From Actinomycetes bacterium (GTDB lineage: Bacteria > Actinomycetota > Coriobacteriia > Coriobacteriales > Eggerthellaceae): DNA of 64,000 nt. The DNA lies in contig JAEWQO010000111.1 of the NCBI GenBank assembly GCA_023460315.1, positions 66,815-130,814 of the forward strand, given 5' to 3'. Made by a program: the position numbers and the translations under genes. Positions within the stretch are counted from its first letter, which is position 1. Each line of letters starts with the position of its first letter. The notes beneath the pieces are model-generated. The model saw nothing but the letters and a program-made list of their open reading frames with translations. It made no database searches and was not told the origin of the DNA. This document shows positions 8,848 through 16,681 of the stretch, piece by piece.

Positions 8848-9909
8848 CTAACAGCAACTCACCATAGCAGGCTGGTCGTCCTCATCAACCACACCCTCAT
8901 ATTCAGGCGCTGTCTTGATGATCTTGTCGCCATGTGTGTCACCCAGGTGATGGCTGCGATCGATCTTGACCTCAAATACCTCTCGGTAGCGCGTGCCGCC
9001 CACCGTGCCGGTCACATTGCCACAGACTTGACATTCCTTGCCGGTGGAAAATCGAACGTCTTTGTCAAACAGGAAATAGTCGGGATAATCAGGCAGCTCG
9101 CCCGAGTAGACAACCGTCTCGCCATAGGATTCGCAGATGTCTTCCGTCAGGGGCGTGTTCACCAGCCGGCTCGTGAAGGTGGCGAAAGACACATCGCCGA
9201 ATGCCGCGGATTCCTCTTCGGTCATGGGCGTCTTGAACGTGATGAGATAACGTGGATCCTTGAAACCGGCCGCCTGGGCCAACCGGCGGAAATCCTCGAT
9301 GTACAGCGCGCCTCCCAGGCGGCTTGCCACCCATTTCATGTCTGTCGCAAGCGTCTCGGGAACACGCCGGTCAGTGTAGATGTCAGTGAAATAGAACTCG
9401 CCGCCCTCTTTCAGCACACGCTTGACCTCGGCCAAGACCTTCGGTTTGTCGGGGGACAGGTTGAGCACGCAATTGGAGATGACCACATCAATGGAAGCAT
9501 CATCGACGGCCGACAGGTCTTCGGGATAGCCCTGAAGCAATTCGACGTTCGAAGTGGAATAGCCGAACTGTTTCATCTCTTGGTCAAGGTATTTGCGAGC
9601 CACGGCCAAGCGCTCGGCATTCGGCTCGACGCCGATGACCCTTCCCTTTGCACCGACAAGCTGAGCGGCAAGGTAGGTGTCACGCCCAGAACCGCATCCA
9701 AGGTCAAGCACGGTGCAGCCTTCCAGAAGCGGCGGAAGGGGCGATCCGAATTCATGGAATTTGTTCTTGATCTCCGCAGAGATGTTGAACAGCTTATCGC
9801 GGGCTTCACCAGGGATCGTGCCTTCTGCATCGCGCGTGCGCGCACAGCTCTGCGGATCTTCATCTTGGATATCGAACAACGCTTGGTAATATGCTTCCAC
9901 ATCAACCAT
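8848..9909 (-). CDS. ArsM-like SAM-dependent methyltransferase
   Basis: First gene of the arsenic-like operon, 353 residues. Motif I is LDLGCGSG at 68-75 and ISNCVLNLSPDKPKVL carries the conserved Cys at 147. The third ArsM cysteine is missing: RLGGALYIEDF near residue 200 aligns with ECLSGALYVDDF of the downstream fusion. A distal KECQVCGN motif and a terminal SCC give other possible thiol ligands. Either it methylates arsenite with altered cysteines or it acts on another substrate. ATG at 9909 follows AAGGGGAG; a consensus-like promoter lies just upstream. Family assignment is firm, substrate is inferred. Confidence 0.88.
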   Translation of the reverse strand: MVDVEAYYQALFDIQDEDPQSCARTRDAEGTIPGEARDKLFNISAEIKNKFHEFGSPLPPLLEGCTVLDLGCGSGRDTYLAAQLVGAKGRVIGVEPNAERLAVARKYLDQEMKQFGYSTSNVELLQGYPEDLSAVDDASIDVVISNCVLNLSPDKPKVLAEVKRVLKEGGEFYFTDIYTDRRVPETLATDMKWVASRLGGALYIEDFRRLAQAAGFKDPRYLITFKTPMTEEESAAFGDVSFATFTSRLVNTPLTEDICESYGETVVYSGELPDYPDYFLFDKDVRFSTGKECQVCGNVTGTVGGTRYREVFEVKIDRSHHLGDTHGDKIIKTAPEYEGVVDEDDQPAMVSCC

Positions 9910-9948
9910 AGTCTCCCCTTTGGTCATTCGCTTTGCTAGACATACGAT

Positions 9949-9977
9949 AGTATATGACTTCATCCATTATATGACAA
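9949..9977 (-). promoter_or_regulatory. promoter of the arsM-GTPase-arsMS operon
   Basis: TTGTCA (9972-9977) and TATACT (9949-9954) read on the minus strand with a 17-base spacer, about 40 bases ahead of the arsM-like start. The -10 box overlaps an imperfect palindrome (CATACGATAGTATATG), a possible operator. Confidence 0.7.
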
Positions 9978-10623
9978 TGAGCAGGAAAGGAGAATCGGTC
10001 GGAAGCCACAGCCGGATTGCAGATATGAGTCAAAAGGGGAATTTGCGTCCACAGGCTAAAGCATATTTGATCGTTTGCTTGACCCTGGCATTGAAGCCAA
10101 GATTCAGAGACTGCCAGAAGCGGATGTGAAGCAACAGAATTTTATCACTTGTGAGAAAACTGAAAAATGGCATGAATCCTCCCAGGCACCCTTGAATGGA
10201 GGATACCGCGCACGATTGCGAAAGCAAGAGCCTTGCTCCGCAACATTTACTCTAGCATCAGAAACGGCGTATGGAAGCACAAAAACTGTCGATTATTGCA
10301 CGAAAAAGGCTTCCACAGAATATAATGCGGTTCCTAAAAGCGTACAAAACGAAAGCAAAAAACGACCCATGAGCCAACCCTTCACTTCACTTGATAGCAA
10401 AACAGCTCATGCCGAAAAATCCACGTGCAATAATCGAAAATTTTATGCCGGAGAAGGCAATAGTCGTATCAGTTTTATCAAACGTCCATAACTTCGATCC
10501 CAGAGCGAACAACATACTCCTGTGCGCGGCACAGGAAGACTGTCTTGACTTGCGAAAGCGCATTCTTAAACACACCTAGATCAAAAGACACACCGGCAAC
10601 AATTCCTATTAACATGAAATTAT

Positions 10624-10652
10624 GTAATTTATATGTATTACATATAAATTAC
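10624..10652. promoter_or_regulatory. 29-bp perfect palindrome, probable operator
   Basis: Arms GTAATTTATATG (10624-10635) and CATATAAATTAC (10641-10652) are exact inverted copies around a 5-base centre. The position, about 190 bases before the secreted-peptide gene and within the most AT-rich DNA of the window, suits a dimeric repressor or activator site. No regulator gene lies next to it. Confidence 0.6.
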
Positions 10653-10752
10653 ACTGTATTCTTTAATTAATTCGTATATAAGTAAGAAATATTTAATGAT
10701 AAACATTTATTTATTATATATTATAAATAAAAAGAGAGGGGGGATTAGTCCA

Positions 10753-10785
10753 ATGGATAGCCAAGATAGAACCGACTTTTATTAA
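10753..10785 (+). CDS. possible 10-codon leader peptide
   Basis: ATG at 10753 follows a purine-rich GAGAGGGGGG and encodes MDSQDRTDFY then TAA. The stop overlaps another in-frame-forward ATG (10785) that could extend the next gene N-terminally. Too short to judge by composition; it may be a chance frame. Confidence 0.2.
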   Translation: MDSQDRTDFY

Positions 10786-10838
10786 TGGGCAGGTTACCTA
10801 GCCCGTCTTTTGAGCAAGCGAGAGAGGATGTAAACGTA

Positions 10839-11246
10839 ATGAGGAAAAATAAAACTCGCATAGCAATACCGACTTTGATAGTGGCATTACTTTTGGCAGC
10901 AAGCTTTACAGCACCAGCCTTTGCCTCAGCATACAACTTCGATGGCTCGCTACCCGCGTGGCAAGAAAATGTCAGTGTGCATCAAGGATGGAAGAGCAAC
11001 TCTTCCTCAACCAATGCCTACACGCTTGTGTACGGAACTTCTCCACATGGCGGAATCTTTTGGATCGATAAATCTTCACCCGGCAACAGAGTTACAGACT
11101 CCTCTGTCGTAGACATAAACAACAGCGGCTATTTATATTATTATTGGGATTATAATTGGACGGGAACAGCTATACTTCGCGGCTGTCAGATTGGATGGGG
11201 ACCAAATCCATCTGACTATGTGGCTGGATACATTAACTACGGATAA
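10839..11246 (+). CDS. small secreted protein, candidate bacteriocin-like peptide
   Basis: A 135-residue protein with a clear Sec signal: a Lys/Arg-rich start (MRKNKTR), a hydrophobic core (IPTLIVALLLAAS) and a likely cleavage site after AFASA at about residue 30. The mature part, roughly 105 residues, is rich in Tyr, Trp, Ser, Asn and Gly, has one Cys (GCQIGWG) and ends in GYINYG. I recognise no family; size, export signal and context recall lactococcin-972-like bacteriocins, without sequence identity I can assert. ATG at 10839 is preceded by GAGAGGA. It is followed by a hairpin and then ABC transporter genes on the same strand, as in bacteriocin-plus-immunity/export operons. The base composition is lower in GC than flanking DNA. 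Confidence 0.7.
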   Translation: MRKNKTRIAIPTLIVALLLAASFTAPAFASAYNFDGSLPAWQENVSVHQGWKSNSSSTNAYTLVYGTSPHGGIFWIDKSSPGNRVTDSSVVDINNSGYLYYYWDYNWTGTAILRGCQIGWGPNPSDYVAGYINYG

Positions 11247-11258
11247 CAAAACACTGAG

Positions 11259-11301
11259 ATCACGAGGATGGAACGATTATCTCGGATTCCATCCTCGTGA
11301 T
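11259..11301 (+). terminator. hairpin between peptide gene and transporter genes
   Basis: A perfect 15-bp stem (11259-11273 with 11287-11301) and 13-base loop, 13 bases after the peptide stop. It is followed by TCCCTTCC rather than a T-run, so partial termination or mRNA protection, giving more peptide mRNA than transporter mRNA, is more likely than full termination. Confidence 0.65.
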
Positions 11302-11326
11302 TCCCTTCCGGAGAATAGGCACAACG

Positions 11327-12181
11327 ATGGCTGTTTTTCACCCGCTTTTTAAAATGCAATGCAAACGGCTTCTTTCCAGAACCGAAGTAAAATTTGCGTT
11401 TACGACCATGCTTGCAATTGTATTATTCTCTTTTGCTGAAAGTTGCATGCTTTTCTATGGATCAGAATCTAACGAACTCCCTTCGGCGGCATACGGCTGG
11501 ATCGGAAATATGGACAACATGCAAATCCAAATCATGCATGTCTTTTATTTCTATCTTATTTTTCTCGTCGCCGCCATGGCCTTTGGAGACAGCTTTTTTA
11601 TAGACATTAAATGTGGAGTATCGAATGCGATCGCCATTCGCTCCACCTTACGAATCTATTTCACCTCCACTGGATTACTTGCCTTTATAGGTGGATTTCT
11701 CGTGGTGCTTATACCGTTGATCGTATCGCAGCTTCTTGCCTTTTTAGTTTTTCCTGCCATTGCGGCTCCAAATTCCTTCGCCGGGACCATTAATTCGCCC
11801 GCATTCGACAGCTATTCGATGATGAAAAATACTGAGAATTCTCTCTTTCCTGCCTTGTATGTCAATTTTCCCTATGTCAATAATCTCGTTTTTATCTTCT
11901 ATGCTTCGTTATGGGCAGGCATTATGGCTCTAATGTCGTTTGTTGTCTCGCTATTTACCCGCAAAAGCAGGCTCGTCGTTCTCGGAGCGCCGACCCTTGT
12001 GTTTCTCCTTGCTTTTTTTGTTCTTCCGTCAAACTTGGCTCTGCCGAACTATCTCTACCCAAGCACGCTTATTCCTCAACTCTCACCGGTATTTTTCTTT
12101 GCTGCTCCCCTGGTCATGTTGGCTATGCTTGTTACTCTCATCATATTTGCGGCCATGGATAAAAAAGATATTCTATTATGA
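11327..12181 (+). CDS. ABC-2-like membrane protein (permease 1)
   Basis: A 284-residue integral membrane protein with about six predicted helices, for example near FAFTTMLAIVLFSFAESC, IYFTSTGLLAFIGGFLVVLI and LVVLGAPTLVFLLAFFVL. No recognised signature. The ATG at 11327 is used, with GGAGA about 12 bases upstream; an upstream GTG inside the hairpin is less likely. Its TGA overlaps the next ATG (ATGA), implying translational coupling. With the two following membrane genes and the ATPase it should form an ABC transporter for export of, or immunity to, the secreted peptide. Codon use is more AT-rich than that of housekeeping genes in the window. Confidence 0.75.
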   Translation: MAVFHPLFKMQCKRLLSRTEVKFAFTTMLAIVLFSFAESCMLFYGSESNELPSAAYGWIGNMDNMQIQIMHVFYFYLIFLVAAMAFGDSFFIDIKCGVSNAIAIRSTLRIYFTSTGLLAFIGGFLVVLIPLIVSQLLAFLVFPAIAAPNSFAGTINSPAFDSYSMMKNTENSLFPALYVNFPYVNNLVFIFYASLWAGIMALMSFVVSLFTRKSRLVVLGAPTLVFLLAFFVLPSNLALPNYLYPSTLIPQLSPVFFFAAPLVMLAMLVTLIIFAAMDKKDILL

Positions 12182-12921
12182 GCGCATATGAGATAAAGGG
12201 GTCATTCTGGGACCGTTCAACCGCAGTCGTGATAATCGTCATCTTGGCCATCCGCACCTATCAGCTCATGACGCTCGACGAACAGTACTTCATCATCGCC
12301 GACACAGACCTGCCTTCATATTATGTTGCCGTCACAAACATTGCTTTGGCTGTTTTTGTCCTTGTCCCACTTTTTGTTATGTATACATTGCCTGCCATCC
12401 ACACAACTGAAAATATATATTACAGAATTCGATTGAAAAGCCGCGAAAGCATCATTTACCGTTTTTTACTTCTTTCCCTGACAAAGGCTGCCTTTGTTGC
12501 TGTTCTTGTAAACATCACGGCGACGATGATTCTGCTCATAAAAAGCCCTGCCTTGCCGGATCTCGCACAGATCGCATTGTCCGCCGCCGCAACCACGATA
12601 CTTGAAATCCTGTTCTTTCTCGTATGCGCCCAGCTGCTGCTTGTGGTATTTGCGCTTACCGGCAGAATACAAATTGCAAGCATTGTAGTCGGCGTCTATG
12701 TCATAGGGGATTTTGTGGCAGATCACATTCCCTTTCTTGCCGGTTCATTGCCCTATACCGGCTGGCACCTCACTGAGATTTCCCTTCCCCCTTCGCTCCT
12801 CGGCCTTGCACAAAGCATGCTGCCTTTGTTGCTTCTGATTTCATTGTTGTCATATGCCAACCTGCTCGTCATCCGTAACAGGGATCTATTTTTATCGAAC
12901 GAGGCTCAAAGAGATGCGTGA
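12178..12921 (+). CDS. ABC-2-like membrane protein (permease 2)
   Basis: A 247-residue protein with about six hydrophobic segments (STAVVIIVILAIRTYQ near the start, YYVAVTNIALAVFVLVPLFV, IASIVVGVYVIGDFV, LLLLISLLSYANLLVI at the end). It starts in the ATGA overlap with the preceding gene and overlaps the next one by eight bases. No named family is recognised; the function is inferred from the adjacent ATPase gene. Confidence 0.75.
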   Translation: MSAYEIKGSFWDRSTAVVIIVILAIRTYQLMTLDEQYFIIADTDLPSYYVAVTNIALAVFVLVPLFVMYTLPAIHTTENIYYRIRLKSRESIIYRFLLLSLTKAAFVAVLVNITATMILLIKSPALPDLAQIALSAAATTILEILFFLVCAQLLLVVFALTGRIQIASIVVGVYVIGDFVADHIPFLAGSLPYTGWHLTEISLPPSLLGLAQSMLPLLLLISLLSYANLLVIRNRDLFLSNEAQRDA

Positions 12922-13741
12922 GACTGAACACAAGGGCGCGATCAAAATTCCCGTACAAATAGCATATGTAAAACGAACTGGAATAGCTCTTGCCGCATGC
13001 GTGATTGCAGCGGCAGCAAGTCCTTTTGGACAGGGATTCGAATTCCTCTACCAGACTCTTGGCGGCGGCATTTATGCCACCAGCGGATCGGTTCCTTCAC
13101 CTTTTGGCATGCTTGTTGTCGGCATACCTCCGCTCATATTCTGTTATCTGTTTTCAGATTATGTGAAAGAAGGACTGAGCCATGCGGGATCTTCCATCTT
13201 CACGCGTACGGCACGGCGGAGCACGTGGTTTAGAAAGAGAATAATCCACCTTGCTGGCTTTGTGTGCATTTACTCGCTTTTCGGAACCCTTCTTTCGACT
13301 CTCGTCCAATTTGCCATGAGTGACGGGAATGCTTTTTTGCTCCTCAATCCATCAACGCAAAACTTTTGGGCTATTCTAGAGTTTCTAGTTGTTGCAACAA
13401 TTCTGAACGCCCTTATGCTGCTAACACTCCTCATTCCCATAAATATTCTTTCATTGCACGCTGATGCCGTGGTGTGCTTCATAGCAGTCATGGCCATGTA
13501 CTTTTCAAGCTTGCTCATCTGCGCAGCCCTTCCTCATGATGCGACCGCTTTGCTCGTGCCGTTGCTGCCGACAACTCAAGGCGTGTTTGCATGGCATGAC
13601 ACACCGCTTGCGCACGCAATGTCCGGTCAAGGGATCATCGAAGGCTTTTCGCTTCTTCACTCCTCTGTCTACCTTTTCGTGCTTGTTGGTTTGGAAGTGG
13701 CGTTAGCTATGACGCTTGCCAAGCGTTTTGAGCTGTCTTGA
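12914..13741 (+). CDS. ABC-2-like membrane protein (permease 3)
   Basis: A 275-residue protein with about six membrane segments (RTGIALAACVIAAAASPFGQ, FGMLVVGIPPLIFCYLF, IIHLAGFVCIYSLFGTLL, FLVVATILNALMLLTLLI among them). ATG at 12914 is chosen over earlier in-frame codons because it follows GAGG and opens with the charged METEHKG-like cytoplasmic stretch (MRETEHKG). Three different permease-sized proteins for one ATPase is unusual; two may form the channel and the third may be an accessory or immunity component. Confidence 0.72.
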   Translation: MRETEHKGAIKIPVQIAYVKRTGIALAACVIAAAASPFGQGFEFLYQTLGGGIYATSGSVPSPFGMLVVGIPPLIFCYLFSDYVKEGLSHAGSSIFTRTARRSTWFRKRIIHLAGFVCIYSLFGTLLSTLVQFAMSDGNAFLLLNPSTQNFWAILEFLVVATILNALMLLTLLIPINILSLHADAVVCFIAVMAMYFSSLLICAALPHDATALLVPLLPTTQGVFAWHDTPLAHAMSGQGIIEGFSLLHSSVYLFVLVGLEVALAMTLAKRFELS

Positions 13742-13761
13742 ATCGAAACAGGAGGTCCACG

Positions 13762-14433
13762 ATGGATGAAATTGTTGCCAGAAACGCGACCAAAATAATA
13801 AAGGGGCGCACCGTCTTGTCTGATGTTTCTCTGTCTTTGAAACGCGGAGGGATATACGGATTTTTTGGAATCAACGGCTCAGGCAAGACCATGCTGTTCC
13901 GTGCTATCGCAGGACTTATCCGCTTGAGTTCTGGAAGCATTGACGTCTTCGGGAAGACAGTCGGGGAGGATGTGTCGTTTCCGGAGAACATGGGCCTTGC
14001 TTTGTCGGCCGGCTTTTGGGACGAATACACGGGCGTCAAAAACCTCAAGCTTCTCGCATCCATAAGGGGACAAATAGGTGACGATGAGATATATGCGGTA
14101 CTCAAGCGCGTCGGACTCGATCCGGAAGATAAGCGTGCCTATCGTAAGTACAGCCTGGGAATGAGGCAACGATTGGAAATTGCCCAGGCCATCATGGAGC
14201 GTCCTGAATTGCTGATACTTGACGAACCGACCAGCTCGCTTGACGCACACGGAATTGAGATGGTGCTTGAAATCATCGAGGATCAGCACGCACGTGGGGT
14301 AACGGTGCTGGTAGCTTCTCACAATGTTGCTGAGCTGGATGCCCTCTGCGAACGAAGATTTGTGATGCATGAAGGTGCTCTCCGGGAAGAGCCTGATGAA
14401 CGAAACGTGACAAAGAAGAGAGCGTTCTCATGA
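13762..14433 (+). CDS. ABC transporter ATP-binding protein
   Basis: A 223-residue cytoplasmic ATPase. Walker A is GINGSGKT near residue 37, the signature motif is degenerate (YSLGMRQRLEIAQAI instead of LSGGQ), Walker B is LLILDEPTSSLD and the switch His is in VLVASHN. YSLGM variants are typical of ABC-2 drug, lantibiotic and antimicrobial-peptide exporters. ATG at 13762 follows a perfect AGGAGG. The gene sits between three membrane-protein genes and an anchored extracytoplasmic protein whose ATG overlaps its stop. Confidence 0.92.
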   Translation: MDEIVARNATKIIKGRTVLSDVSLSLKRGGIYGFFGINGSGKTMLFRAIAGLIRLSSGSIDVFGKTVGEDVSFPENMGLALSAGFWDEYTGVKNLKLLASIRGQIGDDEIYAVLKRVGLDPEDKRAYRKYSLGMRQRLEIAQAIMERPELLILDEPTSSLDAHGIEMVLEIIEDQHARGVTVLVASHNVAELDALCERRFVMHEGALREEPDERNVTKKRAFS

Positions 14434-15257
14434 AAAAGAATGCCACCGCTCTAGGCAGCAAGCCATGGCTTGCAGTCTGGGGAGTCATGCTTCTTGTCTG
14501 CCTTGGCTTTGGGCTTGCAACGCATGCAAGCTATACAACCTACAGCTTGCACCCTGAGAAATTGGCTGATCTGCCGTATCTTTACTATGCAGCCACCCCT
14601 GATGATCTTGCTCCGCATTCCGAGCACCCTGAAAACGGCGGCGTGATCGATGTCGACAAACTTATCGAAACGACGCCGATAATTGTAAGGGGTGTCTTTG
14701 AAGGCAATCGCACCTATGGATACCAAACGTTTGTCTCGGGGCTGCGGGTGACAGAAGTCTACCGAGGATCGGAGGTCAGCGTGGGACAGACAATACCTTT
14801 GTTCGAGCCAGCTAGGATAAGGCAGTTGTCTTGGGCAGACAGTTGGAAAAGGGGGGCAGGAGACAGCTATAAATCCTTCTTCGAACATTTTGGCATCGAG
14901 GACGGTTCAGCGCCCCCTGTCGTTCAACCATCGTCGGGCGCGTACCTTTATGGAGGAACGTTGATGAGGCCCGGACAAGAATATGCATTTTTCCTCTACC
15001 CAAAAACTTACCCAGACGTGGAAGATCGGGCGGGCAAACCCCAGGAATACATTTTGATGAACAGCCCCTACGCCCGCCTTGCAATGGGTTCAGACGGCTC
15101 TGCCGCTGAAACCGCTACGCTTGACCCTTCGGCCGATTTCATCAGCCTCTCTGAATCTCAAGATTACGATATCCTTCTTTCTGAGGAGGCCGATCCCGAG
15201 ACATACGAGCAGACGCGCGAGACGATTTTGGAACGCATAAGACTTTTGACAGGCTAG
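14430..15257 (+). CDS. membrane-anchored extracytoplasmic protein of the peptide/ABC operon
   Basis: A 275-residue protein with one N-terminal membrane segment (WLAVWGVMLLVCLGFGLA, residues about 13-30) and a soluble remainder outside the membrane. Residues about 85-130 (IIVRGVFEG, LRVTEVYRGSEVSVGQTI) resemble the beta-rich OB-like module found in secreted proteins encoded next to ABC-2 transporters. There is no lipobox, so it is probably an uncleaved anchor. The start overlaps the ATPase stop in ATGA. Last gene of the operon; a strong two-sided terminator follows. Possible immunity or substrate-binding role, inferred from position only. Confidence 0.7.
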   Translation: MKKNATALGSKPWLAVWGVMLLVCLGFGLATHASYTTYSLHPEKLADLPYLYYAATPDDLAPHSEHPENGGVIDVDKLIETTPIIVRGVFEGNRTYGYQTFVSGLRVTEVYRGSEVSVGQTIPLFEPARIRQLSWADSWKRGAGDSYKSFFEHFGIEDGSAPPVVQPSSGAYLYGGTLMRPGQEYAFFLYPKTYPDVEDRAGKPQEYILMNSPYARLAMGSDGSAAETATLDPSADFISLSESQDYDILLSEEADPETYEQTRETILERIRLLTG

Positions 15258-15279
15258 ATGCATCCATTAGTCCATCGCC

Positions 15280-15319
15280 CAGCATGTGGGGCCGGACAGC
15301 CGCCTGGCCCCACATGCTG
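15280..15319. terminator. bidirectional terminator hairpin
   Basis: A perfect 14-bp GC-rich stem (15280-15293 with 15306-15319) in the 131-base gap between the converging peptide/ABC operon and pyrC. No long T-run on either side. Confidence 0.7.
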
Positions 15320-15388
15320 ACATTCGCGCAATAGACACTCACAATAGAATGGCTACCGGAGCAAAGGGAGTCCCGCGCATCCTTGCCC

Positions 15389-16681
15389 TTACTCGACGAT
15401 GGCACCGTCTTCCATGGTGGCATAGCCGCCCACGTAGACATCGGTGGCACGACCGGTGAGCGCGAAGCCAATGAAACCCGAATTCGAAGCCTTCGAAAGG
15501 AACTCATCGGCGTCAACCGTCCAAACGACCTCAGGATCGATGACCGTGAGGTCGGCGATGGCTCCGGGTTCGATCGCCACACGTTCCACACGCAGGATGG
15601 CGCGCGGATTGACCCCCATAAGCTCGATGGCACGTTCCCAGCTGATGATGCCAGGCTTCACCAGATGGGTAATGACCAGCGCAAGGGAGGTTTCCAGGCC
15701 GATCATGCCAAAGGGAGCCAACTCAAACTCGCGATCCTTCTCGAAGTCGATATGGGGCGCATGGTCGGTGACAATGGCATCAACCGTGCCATCCGCGACT
15801 CCCTCGATAAGGGCTGCGCCGTCCTCGGCCGTGCGCAGCGGCGGATTCACTTTGAGATTCGTGTTGTAGTCATCGCCGATGGCGTCCTCCGTGAGGAACA
15901 GATGATGCGGCGTGACTTCGCAGGTGACGGGCAGCCCCTCGGCCTTTGCGGCACGCACCAGGTCCAAGCCGCGCGCGGTGGTGAGGTGCTGGACATGCAG
16001 CGGGCAGCCGGTGAGGCGGCTCAAGGCGATGTCGCGGGCAATCTGCAACTCCTCGCCTTCGGCGGGCCAACCGAGCATTCCCAGCCGCGTGGAAGCGACC
16101 CCTTCGTTCACCTGGCCGTCGCCGACAAGGTCTTCGTCCTGGCAATGGCTCATGACCACCCGGTCAAACTGCGAGGCATAATCCATCACCCGACGCATCA
16201 TGCCCGCTCCTTGGACACCCCGTCCGTCGTCGGTGAACGCAACGGCACCGTGGGCAGCCATGTCTCCCATCTCGGAGAGCGTCTCCCCCTTGAGTCCCTG
16301 GCTGCACGAACCTGCCACGTACACGCGGCACTTTCCCACCGCTTTCGCACGGGCCTGGACATATTCAACTCCCAGCGCATTGTCGATGATGGGAGTCGTG
16401 TTGGGCATGCAGCACACTGCCGTGAAGCCGCCGTGGGCGGCGGCACGCGTTCCCGACGCCAGGTCCTCCTTCTGTTCCTGTCCCGGATCGCGCAGATGCA
16501 CATGGATGTCCACGAGCCCGGGCACGATCACCTTCCCGGACAAGTCACGCTCGATGCCTTTTTCCATAGTGAGGTTTCGGCCGATCTCCACAATACGTCC
16601 GTCTCTCACAAGGATGTCCGTTATCTCATTCAACCCGACTTGCGGATCGATGACGTGGGCGTTCTTAAGCAACAAGGCCAT
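15389..16681 (-). CDS. pyrC: dihydroorotase (class I, multifunctional-length)
   Basis: This zinc enzyme closes carbamoyl aspartate to dihydroorotate. 430 residues; the first metal ligands are in VDIHVHLRDPGQEQ (near residue 60), followed by GGFTAVCCMPNTTP; later signatures are the metal-binding HCQDEDL and the catalytic Asp region VTDHAPH. The ATG at 16681 follows GGAGGGAG and lies inside the last codons of pyrB (17-base overlap); in-frame codons further upstream fall well inside pyrB and are rejected. Third gene of pyrR-pyrB-pyrC, controlled by the PyrR-type leader ahead of pyrR. Confidence 0.96.
   Translation of the reverse strand: MALLLKNAHVIDPQVGLNEITDILVRDGRIVEIGRNLTMEKGIERDLSGKVIVPGLVDIHVHLRDPGQEQKEDLASGTRAAAHGGFTAVCCMPNTTPIIDNALGVEYVQARAKAVGKCRVYVAGSCSQGLKGETLSEMGDMAAHGAVAFTDDGRGVQGAGMMRRVMDYASQFDRVVMSHCQDEDLVGDGQVNEGVASTRLGMLGWPAEGEELQIARDIALSRLTGCPLHVQHLTTARGLDLVRAAKAEGLPVTCEVTPHHLFLTEDAIGDDYNTNLKVNPPLRTAEDGAALIEGVADGTVDAIVTDHAPHIDFEKDREFELAPFGMIGLETSLALVITHLVKPGIISWERAIELMGVNPRAILRVERVAIEPGAIADLTVIDPEVVWTVDADEFLSKASNSGFIGFALTGRATDVYVGGYATMEDGAIVE

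Larger units (their letters stand above)
9978..10838. other. AT-rich intergenic region without a recognised gene
   Basis: About 860 bases separate two divergent operons, becoming very AT-rich at 10600-10740. Short open frames occur (for example a 56-codon frame ending at 10579) but none has a clear ribosome site or a family I recognise; degraded coding remnants are possible. The stretch contains the palindrome and mini-frame listed separately and presumably the promoter of the peptide operon. Confidence 0.5.

Noticed and set aside
10075..10579. Open frames in the AT-rich spacer
   Set aside because: No start with a good ribosome site, no family resemblance, and composition changing within the frame. 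Decayed coding DNA is possible but not supportable.
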